A model generated the notes under the pieces. That model ran no database searches. It was not told where the DNA came from and was given only the letters and a program-made list of their open reading frames with translations. From Erodium maritimum (Eukaryota; Streptophyta; Magnoliopsida; Geraniales; Geraniaceae), in contig OY997590.1 of assembly GCA_963921825.1 (NCBI GenBank), positions 43,169,039-43,233,038 on the forward strand: a stretch of 64,000 nucleotides of DNA. The letters are read 5' to 3'. Made by a program: the position numbers and the translations under genes. Below, piece by piece: positions 44,081-54,994 of this stretch; position 1 is the first letter of the stretch; every line of letters starts with the position of its first letter.

Positions 44081-45768
44081 TGTTGTGTCTCGAGGTAGGG
44101 TTGGAGATGAACCAACTCGCAGCGGAAAATCAATGAAAACCAAGAGACGATTAAAACCATGAAACAACTAACAAAGAATGGATTCACAAGAGAAAAATTC
44201 AGCACTAGTTCTTACCAAAACAAGAACAGCGGTTAACGAATGATTGGATTGAGTCTCCAAGACGCCTACGTATCCACATGGGAATCAAAGCCACGTAGTT
44301 CTTCTCTTTGAGGACTCAAGAACACAAACATGGAGGTGGAAACTAGCCAAACCCGAAATGGCCATGGAAGAGGGAGAGAAAATGTGTTTCCTATTCTTGT
44401 CTTGTGTTTGTTATGTTGAAAAAAGATGACTTAAACATAACAAAACCCATACTTGTCCAACTAAAGGCATGGGACAAGTATGGTGTCAAGTAAGGTGTAA
44501 ATAGGACAAAGTATGGCAAGACAAGATTGGGTTAGGTGGTGAATCACCAACACCTTAATCCTTGTCTTGCTTACTTAGTACTAATTAATCAAGACTTGAT
44601 TAATTGGTTCCATGGGCCTTGGTTGCATGGGCCTTTCATGGGCCTCTTGGAACATGGCCCGTGGCCATTTCCAACGAGGTCCCGTGATTCGCTCATCGCC
44701 TTCATGCCTTCCATACCGGAAATGTCCAACATTATCCAACGCGATCAATCCCAAGACTCCAAGCCTTGTCTCGATCCGTAAAGTCCTATTCACTTACGGG
44801 CGCATGACCCAAAACCCAGTTTTGGTCATGTCCCGAGACAACTCCCTTTTGCCCATTCTCCATAAATGTGTCAATGAGTTTCATCCTCCGGTGTGACCCT
44901 TAGGTTTATGCATGTCAATAGATCAACGTAAAATCCCATTTTACTTGATCCTATTTAAGTGGCAACTAACGAGACTTTAGTATTGCCTGACACTACATAA
45001 CGAATCGACCCTGTCGATTCTAACCTTTCCGTCGTCCCTGTCATTATCCTTTTATCTCCGATATCCTGATTGAGATAAGGCATAGAGCCGTCATCCTTAT
45101 TATTCTTAATCACCGTTCCTTGATATGTGAGATGACTGAAGATATGATACCCAGTATCATGTGCATGGCCATGCTATTCTTCCAGTCACTCTCGATCAAG
45201 TGGCCGAGAACCGATATCTTTCCCATACCTTAGTATGAGGGATAAATCCCTTAGTCGTCTTTCGTGTCACTCATGTAGCCCGTCCCCAAGCCAATCCTGG
45301 CCGTTATGGAAGCCCTGTTACGGACAACGTTAGGCTCAGGTCAAACTCAGTTGTTGACTACATAGCGATCACAAAGACTCCTTGGTCTAAGGATACATGA
45401 CAAGCTACAACACTTAATATGTTCATGACTTAATCTATGGCACATATTCAGGGCGGGTCGTCCAATATCATGTCCCACATGATATCTATGATCAGACTCC
45501 GGAATCCCATTCCAATGACTAACAGAACGTAAGCCATAAAGAGCCATCTTTCATACTAGTCGCTTCTAGTGAAGCTTTGTTGACTAGGGACCCATCGAGT
45601 GTGATCTATCTCGATCTATGGTTCTATTCGCATGGTGGGCATAGATCAGAGCACACATCGATATATTACTCCAACACATAAGTAATATAAAGCCACTTTA
45701 ATTTTATTGCTAACGATGATATATACATTTAGACATTTAGGATTGAACTACGGGCACTAAGACTAACA
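44081..45768 (-). repeat. 5' LTR of copia D (1688 bp)
   Basis: Minus strand from TGTTAGTCTTAGTGCCCG to the CAACA end. Near-identical to 37322-39009. The 66-codon open stretch is at 45347-45547. Confidence 0.95.
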
Positions 45769-45773
45769 TACCC

Positions 45774-46694
45774 GACCCCTCGCTCTGGCACTATCAATAC
45801 TGGAGCGGTAGTAAGACGAGTCTTCAGCTCCGTGAACGCACGTTCACAATCCTCTGTCCACACAAATCCGACTCCCTTGCGCGTCAAAAGAGTCATAGGC
45901 GCGGCTAATCGCGCAAAGTCCTGGACAAACCGCCGATAATATCCGGCCAACCCCAAGAAGTTGCGGATCTCGAAGACACTCGTGGGCCGTGCCCACTTCG
46001 AAACCGCGTCGATCTTCGCCGAATCGACCAGCATACCGTCACGGGATACAATGTGACCGAGGAATTTCACCTCAGCGAGCCAAAACTCGCATTTCTCCAG
46101 GTTGGCGTATAGCTGATGTGTGCGCAGCAGGGTCATAACAGCTCTCAGATGCTCCTCATGTGCCGCCTCGTTCTGTGAGTAGATCAAGATGTCGTCCACA
46201 AACACCACCACTAATTGATCTAAGAACGGCCGGAATATACTGTTCATCAGATCCATGAACGATGCAGGTGCGTTCGTCAGTCCAAATGGCATCACCAAGA
46301 ACTCGTAATGCCCATAGCGTGTCTGGAATGCAGTCTTCGCAACGTCCTCCTCCTGGACTCGCAACTGGTAATATACAGATCGCAGATCGATCTTTGAGAA
46401 GCATGTCGACCCTCTCAACTGATCGAACAATTCGTCAATCCTCGGCATCGGGTATCGGTTCTTCACCGTAACCCGGTTCAGCTTCCGGTAGTCTATACAC
46501 ATCCGAAGCTCTCCACTCTTCTTCTTCACGAAGATTGCTGGTGCTCCCCACGGCGATGTGCTCGGACGGATAAACCCCTTCTCCCCAAGCTCCTCGAGCT
46601 GACGCTTCAGCTCGGTCAACTCTGCTGGCGTGAACCTGTAAGGCGCCATCGATATCGATGCCGTTCCCGGCATCAGGTTAATCCCGAACTCCAC
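45774..46694 (-). pseudogene. Reverse transcriptase of C
   Basis: An uninterrupted minus-strand block of about 305 codons: [98 protein letters not shown] with the catalytic Asp pair, [15 protein letters not shown], ending in VPERGVGY where D inserted. Every RT box is intact, although the element as a whole is dead. The remaining RNase H lies beyond D, at 37316 and below. Confidence 0.95.
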
Positions 46695-47420
46695 CTACTA
46701 GTGGCAACCCGCTCAACTCCTTAGGAAAGACCTCGGGGAATTCGCACCCCACTCGCTGTAACTATCGGCTCTGCACGACCGATGTTTCCTCCACTGCGGA
46801 CAAAGCCGACAGGAGAACCCCGCTCTTACTGTCCAGAATACACGAAACCTTCGTGTTGCCTGCTGACACCGTCACTCGTCGCCTATAGTAGTCGATATTG
46901 GCTCGGTATTTTGCCAGCCAATCCATTCCCAAGATCACGTCAAAGGTTGTCCATTCGTAAGTATCCTTCCCACGGATACACGCACAAGCTCAGTCGCTAC
47001 CGAACCTTACGGACCCTCGCAGTCTCTCTAAGACCTCGCTCCACTACCGCCGTCGTGCCCACCAACTCCGAACATACCCGAATCCTCGGGGTGAGGACTC
47101 GATCCAGCATCAGGGCTCTTGAGCCCTCTCTCGAACCTCCTGTATCAGTTCGCTTCTCTAACTTCGCAGGCACGACAGACCCTAGTCAACACCACATCAC
47201 CCCCAAACGGCGTGTCCAGACGTATGGGTGGACTCAACGGTTCTAAACGCAGCCCCAACATCTCAGCACAACTTGACGAAGCAAACGAGTGTGACGCCCC
47301 GGTATCCAATAAAAATGACGCCCAAATCAGAGACCGAACAACCACTCCATTAGTCACACCGATAAGGTATAGCACAACCCTCACACGATCCTCTATGCAT
47401 TTACTTATAACTTTCCGCAA
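46695..47420 (-). pseudogene. Protease of C
   Basis: Minus-strand frame 47145-47420 includes FLLDTGASHSFASSSCAEML, with the complete aspartic protease site DTG, followed by LRLEPLSPPIRLDTPFGGD. From about 47140 to 46695 the C-terminal protease part and the link to RT ([30 protein letters not shown]) lie in broken frames. Directly upstream, where F has gag, no Gag sequence is found. The short leader peptide MRKVISKCIEDRVRVVLY is unlike F. Confidence 0.85.
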
Positions 47421-48877
47421 CCAAACCAGTATTCGCTACTCGTCCCCTGCGAGAAAAGTAGTAAAGGGGATGAGAGTTCTGCTCACCTCCACGGACACCC
47501 GTTCGATTATGGCATACTAGTAAAGCACTAACGACTTACCAATCTAACCAGGGCAAACCACTACCTCAAAACCTGATACCAAAATGTCATACTGCTCACG
47601 CTATCAATACCTCAAATACTCGCTCACGTAAGGGAAACCTCGAATGGGGATCATATTCTCAACTCCGCAAGTCACTATTGCTCACAACCTCAATACCCTA
47701 ATTACCCGATCACGTAGGGAAACCTCAAACGGGAATCATGTTCTCAACTCAGCAAACCACTATTGCTCACAATCTCAATACCCTAATTACCCGATCACGT
47801 AGGGAAACCTCAAACGGGGATCATGTTCTCAACTCAGCAAACCACTATTGCTCACAACCTCAATACTCCAACTACCTGATCATGTAGGAAAACCACAAAT
47901 AACCCACTCACGTGAAGGAAACCTCAAACCACCCGTTCACGCGAGGGAAACCTCGAATAACCCACTCACGTGAAGGAAACCTCAAACCACCTGTTCACGT
48001 GAGGGAAACCTAGTTCGTATGGCGCCGCAGCGCATCAACCCTAACCCCTCTCCATGGTGAGACTCTCACACCGAGGCGCTATATCACTACCGTAGGTTAT
48101 TGATGAGTCTCGAACCCAAGACCTCACCCTTTAACACCGAACTTACGACCTCTACAACCAACACAATCATGAACACAGCCACGCAAAACCAACACTCAAA
48201 CTGCACAATCAAGACGGTGGAACAAGGCAGGAAATCACGGATCCGTGACAGACCCCGTCACAGTTGGGGTCACAGAGCCATGACGAAGGCCCAAAACTCG
48301 CCAAAACGCTCTGGTCCGTCACGGATCTGTGACAGGGACCGTGACGCTCGCTCAGGCCTTTTTTCCAAATTCGTTTCAGACTCGATCTTTACCCCTTTTT
48401 AACCCTAAAAATAGCCTTAAGTGCCACACACGCTCGATCACCAAATTATCAAACAAACGCACAACAACTCACAGACAAATTTCAAGTCACCCAACCTCAA
48501 TCACAAGCCCACAAGGCCAACCAATTTTTAAAATTTTCTCCTTTTCATCATAAAATCTCATTTTTGACATTACCTAGTTAAAACCCGGTCCAAGCGTCCC
48601 CGAACTGCATTGTACCCACTTGATGTCAGCACCGTCGCGTTCGACCATAGTGGCGCCCCTGAGTCGAGTCGCGACCGCTTAAAAACGTTTCACGCAGCAG
48701 CACACAATCATTATGCCAGTAATAACAATACTGCACATACACACGACAACAAACAAGACTCATGTCACTACGGGTCTACACACGGTTTCCGACTTGCGCA
48801 ATCAACGCACGACGAGACTTTTAATGACTCAACTCTCCCCACCTAATTGACGTACAGTCCGAGGTGTGAAACCTCGA
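47421..48877 (-). other. 5' leader of C with repeats, gag missing
   Basis: From the primer site down: 48600-48870 aligns with the F leader. 48410-48600 is a weaker match. 48230-48345 holds the palindrome TCACGGATCCGTGA (48235-48248) and other GTGAC/GTCAC words. 47590-47870 has three direct repeats of about 90 bp. 47880-48005 has repeats of about 32 bp with CTCACGTGAAGGAAACCTC. 47440-47530 resembles the LTR hairpin/pyrimidine module. No Gag core or zinc knuckle is present. Confidence 0.75.
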
Positions 48878-48889
48878 GCTCTGATACCA
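48878..48889 (-). promoter_or_regulatory. Primer binding site of C (tRNA-iMet)
   Basis: Minus strand TGGTATCAGAGC, three bases inside the 5' LTR, as in F. Confidence 0.92.
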
Positions 48890-48892
48890 AAT

Positions 48893-51495
48893 TGTCACGC
48901 CCCGAATTCAGTAGGACCGAACCCGGAACGCGAACGGGGAAACAATAAAATAATTTTCAAACATTTTAATAACCGCTTAAAATCACCACTTTGAGTTAAT
49001 CAAAATAATATTTTACAACTTAAAATACGTCCAAAACAAGCGGACAAAAACCAAAGCGTACGTCACTAAACTCCCAAAAACCCGGACTCCCGCTCCCAGC
49101 TCTTCAAGCTGCGAGAGTTCCCCTAGTCCGCCTCGCGACCGGTACCTGTAGGAAAAGCAGCTAGGGGTGAGCGTTTCGCTCACCACCACGGATACCAGAC
49201 TGACTACGGCATACTAGCAGAAATTCCGGAAACACCAACAACAGACAAAACACCGGGGACTACCATCCCAAACACAATAACCCGATTGTCACACGAAAAC
49301 TGTTACTTTCCCCAACCATCTAAACACCCGTACCCGTAGTGTAGACCTGACACAGTAAAGACGACCTCAAATAACACAACACAAAAGTGATCAAAGTCAC
49401 ACAAACCACAACCACAAGCCTCGACACTTTACCGATCACGCGCCGGAAGGTGCGACACACCTGACAGGGACCACAGCCCTCTGCTCTTTACCAACCGCGC
49501 ACCGGAGGGTACGACACACCCCTCGGCATAAATCCAGCCTCAGTACTTTACCAATCACGCGCCGGAAAGTGCAACACACCTGACGGGGACCACAACCATC
49601 TGCTCTTTACCGACCACGCATTGGAGGGTACGACACACCCCTCGGGCACAGCTCTAGCCTCAGCACTTTACCGATCACGCGCCGGAAGGTACGACGCACC
49701 TGACGGGAACCACATTCCTCAGCACTTTACCGACAACGCACCGGAGGGTACGACACACCCATCGGGCATAGCTCAACAGTCATCACCAGAACAATCATAG
49801 TCACAACCAAATAACACACAATACCCCGCAAATAGAAAGAAAATACGACAACACGACTAACTACCACTCGGCAAGTCAGTCAACCAATACGGGTTCAACT
49901 CCCCACAGGCACTCATGGCCACCCACGAACACAAACAATTCAATCAACCTACGGGCACAACCAAAAGCCACAAGCACTTCTAAGGTTCGATACTTTCACT
50001 TATCCTATGACACCACTAAGTGTCGCATGCAACTTTCCCTAGTCAGGGCCGAGATCCGGCTACTTTTCCCTACCTCTTGAAGCGTGTCAAAACCGATGTT
50101 CGCGCTCCGGCAATGCTCCAGATTTCCCGCTTAGCCTCCTCTTTCCACGGTCGGCGACACGGTCTACAATGATCTCAAATAACACACTTTTAAAATAAGC
50201 AGGTGAAACCCGAATTTAATGAATTTGACGCCCAAACGCAACCCCGACAATGCCGATCACTCCCAAACTTCCCAATTACTCGACATTGTCAACAATGGGC
50301 CCGGAAAGGCCCGATTCGCCCGGCTCGGCGAATCTGCCCGGGATCGGAAAATGCCCTTACAGGGCTCCGAAAATTCCCGTTTTCGTTTCTACGATCCTAA
50401 AACAATTCAAAGGTTCCAATGCAATCGACGAAATCAATTTCCGACTTCCGAGCGATTTAATTCCCGTTTAAAGTTTCTAAACCCGCCATTTCCAACTTTC
50501 ACAATTTAATTCCGTAATTTGTTCCGGGTGTGAATTATCGATTCGGGGATCGTCCAAAACCACCCGAACAAGAAAAACTCGAGACCCGACACGTGGGCCC
50601 CACCCACCCGGTCACCATCATCCGTGGGTGGCTAGACCGGTTTTGGACCGGTTTAGCACTGTGGTGACCGGTCCCAGCTCTGGCCAGCCACCACCCACGG
50701 TGGCCGGATCTCCCCCGATCCTCCGGTCACCGGAATCCGATCATTTTCGCCCCAAAACGTCCCCAACGAACCCTACACCTCAACTCAGCCATATTTAACT
50801 CGTTTAAACATAAACCCTAACTTTCAAACGTACCAAAACGAGAAACAAATAGGTTCTCACCGTAGGGAATGACGAAGGGAGCTCGATTCTACAACCGTTG
50901 AGACGATCCTTCGGTCGGATTGTCGGGAAATTGCAAAAACCTAACACTTTCTCCCTTTTTCCTTTTCTCCTTCTCTTCTTCTCTCTTCTTTCTCTCTCCT
51001 CCTTCTCCAGTTTCTCTTGGTTTAGCCGAACACACCACTCATCTTTTCCTTTGTATTGTTCAAAAATACGAACTACCATCACTTGTGTGACAAGTGGCAA
51101 GTGGGACCCACCCTTTTGAAAAATATCTTCTAGATATTTTTCAGTCAGATTCGCGAAATTCGGCCGTCTCGGGCCCCGAACAGGCCCATTTTCGAAGAAT
51201 TTACGAAATTTCACGTGCTACAAGGAAACGGCTCAACTAAGACCGCTGTAACGACGACTAAGCTTTTTGGATCCAAAACGGGCCTCGAACGGACCAAAAC
51301 GTCGCTCGGTTGACTTTTACTACAAAAAGTTGCCCTGAGTCACCCAGAAATCACTTTGGTCAATATCGGGGTCAACTTAAGTCTGATATGACCCTCGGGG
51401 TCAATTTTAGGTCCATTTAGGTGTATGTCCAAAATTTTTAAATTTTCCTGTTTTTTCGCCGATTTGACCGGCGTTGACCGGGAGCGGTTCTTACA
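48893..51495 (-). repeat. 5' LTR of gypsy C (2.60 kb)
   Basis: Homologous to 32699-35362. Hairpin at 49167-49183, 119-bp array at about 49425-49780. Lacks about 60 bp near 50030 that the other LTR has. Confidence 0.93.
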
Positions 51496-51500
51496 GAATG

Positions 51501-52126
51501 TATGATACCCAGTATCATGTGCATGGCTATGCTATTCTTTCAGTCACTCTTAATCAAGCGGCCGAGAACCGATATCTTTCGCATACCTCAGTATGAGGGA
51601 TAAATCCCTTAGCCGTCTTTCGTGTCACTCATGTAGCCCGTCCCCAAGCCAATCCTGGACGTTATGGAAGCCCTGTTACGGACAACGTTAGGCTCAGGTC
51701 AAACTCAGTTGTTGACTACATAGCGATCACAAAGACTCCTTGGTCTAAGTATACATGACAAGCTATGACAATGAATATGTTCATGACTTGATCTATGGCA
51801 CATATTCATGTCGGGTCGTCCAATATCATGTCCCACATGATATCTATGATCAGACTCCGGAATCCCATTCCAATGACTAACAGAACGTAAGCCATAAAGA
51901 GCCATCTTTCATACTAGTCGCTTCTAGTGAAGCTTTGTTGACTAGGGACCCATCGAGTGTGATCTATCTCGATCTATGGTTCTATTCGCATTGTGGGCAT
52001 AGATCAGAGCACACATCGATATATTAGTCCAACACATAAGTAATATAAAGACGCTTTAATTTTATTCCTCACGATGATATATACATTTAGACATTTAGGA
52101 TTGAACTACGGGCACTAAGACTAACA
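51501..52126 (-). repeat. Right part of solo LTR B
   Basis: Continues the copia LTR interrupted at 32698 (TATGATACCCAGTATCAT onwards) to the ACTAACA end. The 66-codon open stretch is at 51705-51905. Confidence 0.92.
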
Positions 52127-52131
52127 CAAGG

Positions 52132-53040
52132 ATCCAAGGATGTTCTGATGGTCAGAAAGGGAAACAATTTCAAGAATGGAGTTATTGAAGGCAAGGGCAA
52201 GGCCCCTATGCAAGCAGGAAAGATGAGGCCTCCGAAGCATCCTAACCCTCCTAGAACCGGGGAGTCCTCAAGCAAAAGGGAAGGAAGTCGAGAATGTCTA
52301 CTTCTATTGTCAACAGGCTGGTCATTTGAAAAAGATTACAGAAAGTGTCTGGATGATTTGAAGAAGGGCGGTGGGACTGCGCCTTCATTAGGTATTTACT
52401 TTATAGAGCTCAATCTCGCTACTTCCAAAGATTCATGGGTATTGGATACCGGGGCTGAATCTCACATTTGCATTAATGTGCAGTGGTTGGAAGGTAGGAG
52501 GAGATTGAAGAAGGACGAGGTGGACCTCAGAGTGGGCAACAAGACCAAAGTTGTGGCGACTGTTGTAGGATCCATTAGTCTTCTTTTTCCAAGTGGGATA
52601 ATTTTTGTTTTGAAAGATGTATATTGTGTACCTACTTTAAATAGGAATCTTATATCTATATCTTTATTCGACAAGGAAGGATACAATTTTTATGTTGGAA
52701 ATGGAGTTTTCAATATTTCACGTAATAATATATTCTATGCTAGTGCCATAGTGGTTGGAAGATTGTACATATTAGATACGGATAACAATGCCTCATGCTC
52801 TATATACAATGTAAATACCAAGAGGTCTAAGACCGAGGACTTATACCTAACTCTATTATGGCATTGTCGTTTGGACCACATAAACGAGAAACGTGTATCA
52901 GCACTCCACAAGTGCGGACTTCTTAGTCCATTCGAATTCCATTCGATTGATAGATGTGAATCCTGTTTGATGAGCAAATTGACTAAATCGCCCTTCATCG
53001 GTCGCAGTGAGACCAATGAAGGGTGGGTTTTAGCTACTTC
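52132..53040 (+). pseudogene. Gag C-terminus and protease of X
   Basis: Follows the B insertion. A Lys/Gly/Pro-rich Gag tail is followed by a zinc knuckle remnant in another frame (YFYCQQAGHLKK). In the main frame SKDSWVLDTGAESHICINV contains the intact protease site DTG. Then come DLRVGNKTKVVATVVGSIS (A, D and E lack NKTK), VYCVPTLNRNLISI, and the integrase zinc region LLWHCRLDHINEKR..CESCLMSK with both His and both Cys. The frame is open from 52148 to 53086, the best-preserved protease of the copia elements here. Confidence 0.88.
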
Positions 53041-53800
53041 ATTCTGTGTGTGGACCAATGCGTGCTCTTGTCAGGACGGGTTTTAGCTACTTCATCATGT
53101 TTACTGATGACTACAGTAGATTTGGTTATGTATATATGATGAGGCATAAGTCTGAGGCTTTTGATAAATTCAAAGAGTTTAAGACTGAAGTAGAAAACCA
53201 GCTCAGGAAAAGTATTAAAGCCCTTCGATTGGATCGAGGTAGATAATACTTGACCACATAGTTTTTAGATCATCTAACAAAAAGTGGGATCCTTTCGGAA
53301 TGGATTCCTCTCGGAACACCACAATGGAATGGTTTGTCCGAACGGAGAAATCAGAATTTATTGGATATGGTCCGGTACATGATCAGTGGAACTGATCTCC
53401 CAATCTCTTTCTGGGGTTTTGCTTTAGAGACGGCCGCATTCATTTTGAATCGGGCTCCTACGAAGGTTGTGAAAGGGACACTATTTGAGAAATGGCACGG
53501 GAAGAAGCCCGTTTTGTTCTTCCTAAGGATCTAGGGTTGCAAGGCTTATGTGAAACGTTTGGTTTCGACTGAGCTCGAACCGAGATCTGAAAAATGCACC
53601 TTCGTGGGGTATCCCAAAGAAACAAGGGGATACTACTTTTACAAACCCAACGAGAACACGGTGCTCGTCGCTAGGGGTGGGGTCTTTATGGAAAAGGAAT
53701 TTGTTTCCGAAGACGTCAGTGGGAGGGCTGTACATCTCGAAGAAGTTCAAGATGGTATACGTGCCTCTGAACCACTCGACAACCTAGTAGAGGAGCCTGA
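53041..53800 (+). pseudogene. Integrase of X
   Basis: Core sequence FTDDYSRFGYVYMMRHKSEAF, LRLDRGR followed by a stop (TAA near 53245), then LSERRNQNLLDMVRYMISG with the catalytic Glu, and the C-terminal ISFWGFALETAAFILNRAPT. The first catalytic Asp (HSD) is lost: its region was replaced by a copy of an 18-bp stretch found just downstream (53025-53042 and 53078-53095). From 53550 the linker region (RSEKCTFVGYPKETRGYYFY) is open and runs into RT. Confidence 0.85.
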
Positions 53801-54994
53801 AGTGGTCGTAGAGCAAAGACCAGTTTTTGCAACGATTCCTGAGGGTCCAAGGCGATCTGAAAGGGTTAGTCGTCCACCTCCGAGATATGGTTTCTTTGTG
53901 TCTGGGGGTGACGGTGAGCTTATGGTGGATCACGATGATCCAGCCACTATTCAGGAAGCCGTGGACGATCCCGACTCTGAGTTATGGCTGGGAGCCATGG
54001 GGGAGGAAATGCAATCCATGTCGGATAACCAAGTCTTGGAACTGGTTGATCCCATCGATGGTGTAAGGGCCATCAGATGCAAATGGATCTTCAAGGTGAA
54101 GATGGACATGGATGGCAACCCTCATACCTATAAAGCCCGACTGGTGGTGAAAGGTTATTGGCAAGTCCAAGGGATTGACTGCGAAGAAACCTTCTCCCTA
54201 GTGGCTATGGTCAAATCTATCCGCATTCTTCTTGCCATAGCTGCGTATCATGATTACGAGATATGACAAATGGATGTCAAAACCGCTTTGTTAAACGGAA
54301 GTTTATCGGAGGACGTTTATATGTCTCAACCCGAAGGTTTTGTCGATCCGAAGAATAAGGTAAAGTTTGTAAGTTGTTGAAATCCATTTATGGATTGAAA
54401 CAAGCTTCTCGGAGTTGGAACCTTCGTTTTGATGAAGCTATAGTTGGATTCGGCTTTATGAAGAACGAAGATGATCCTTACGTTTACAAGAAGGCAAACG
54501 GGAGTAAGATTACCTTTCTGATGTTGTATGTCGATGGCATACTACTCATTGGAAACGACTTACCTACCTTAAACGACACCAAACTTTAGTTAGGGACGTG
54601 CTTCTCGATGAAGGACTTAGGCGAGGTTGCTTATATCTTAGGGATTAAGATATATAGAGATTGCAAGTATTGAGTAGGTTCTCAATGCTAGATTCCAAGG
54701 AAGGACTTCTACCTACATGTCATGGTGTTCATCTCAGCAAGACTCAGTGTCCTGAAATACCTGATGAGCTGAAGAGAATGAGTCGAATCCCTTACGCATC
54801 GGCGGTGGGATCGATCATGTACGCCATGATATGCACGAGACCGGATGTCTCATTTGCCTTAAGTTGTACCAACAGACATCAATCTAACCCTGGTGAAGAG
54901 TACTGTGTAGCGGTCAAAGCGATTCTCAAATATTTGAGAAGAACTAAGGACGCGTTCCTAGTGTACGGGTGAAAGAATGATTTGTTAGTCTTAG
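53801..54994 (+). pseudogene. Reverse transcriptase of X, RNase H deleted
   Basis: 53550-54266 continues into RT: PRRSERVSRPPPRYGF, DSELWLGAMGEEMQSMSD, CKWIFKVKMDMDGN, YKARLVVKGYWQVQGIDCEETFSLV. After a stop (ATATGACAAATG near 54263) come [41 protein letters not shown] and LYVDGILLIGND. YVDD is YVDG, so one catalytic Asp is gone, but the box has its full length, unlike A, D and E. The thumb (SRIPYASAVGSIMYAM, TRPDVSFALSCTNRHQ, AILKYLRRTKDAFLVYG) is present. RNase H is almost wholly missing: sequence passes to LTR near 54995. Confidence 0.9.

Larger units (their letters stand above)
37322..45768 (-). mobile_element. Ty1/copia element D, young but defective
   Basis: Complete 8.45-kb minus-strand copia element inside the RNase H of gypsy C. 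Both LTRs are 1688 bp and differ at roughly 20 positions by eye (about 1%), so insertion is recent compared with A, C or F. Despite this, its genes carry the same large lesions as A and E: gag deletion, knuckle without last Cys, no DTG, no YVDD. These predate the insertion. The first base group of the left LTR is TTTTGGG instead of TGTTGGG. Confidence 0.95.
32699..51495 (-). mobile_element. Ty3/gypsy chromovirus C, gag-less
   Basis: Minus-strand gypsy element of about 10.3 kb without D: 5' LTR 48893-51495, primer site 48878-48889, leader, PR, RT, RH (split), IN and chromodomain, polypurine tract 35363-35379, 3' LTR 32699-35362. It is related to F throughout pol but forms another subfamily: the LTR tandem arrays are different and the leader has about 900 bp of other sequence. 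No Gag core or zinc knuckle is detectable between leader and protease. If that is ancestral, C depended on Gag from relatives. Confidence 0.92.
31650..52126 (-). mobile_element. Copia solo LTR B, split by gypsy C
   Basis: 31650-32698 plus 51501-52126 make one copia LTR of about 1.68 kb (TGTTGGGTCTCG...ACTAACA on the plus strand, i.e. minus orientation). No internal copia sequence belongs to it, so it is a solo LTR left by LTR-LTR recombination. It sits in the gag of X. The whole 18.8-kb C/D complex was inserted into it afterwards. Confidence 0.92.

Noticed and set aside
47590..48005. Possible CRISPR-like array (regular repeats)
   Set aside because: Units are contiguous and degenerate without unique spacers, and the sequence is a plant retroelement leader.
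48100..48846. Several plus-strand open frames of 74-100 codons in the C leader
   Set aside because: Antisense to the element, no family resemblance, and they span tandem repeats and palindromes.
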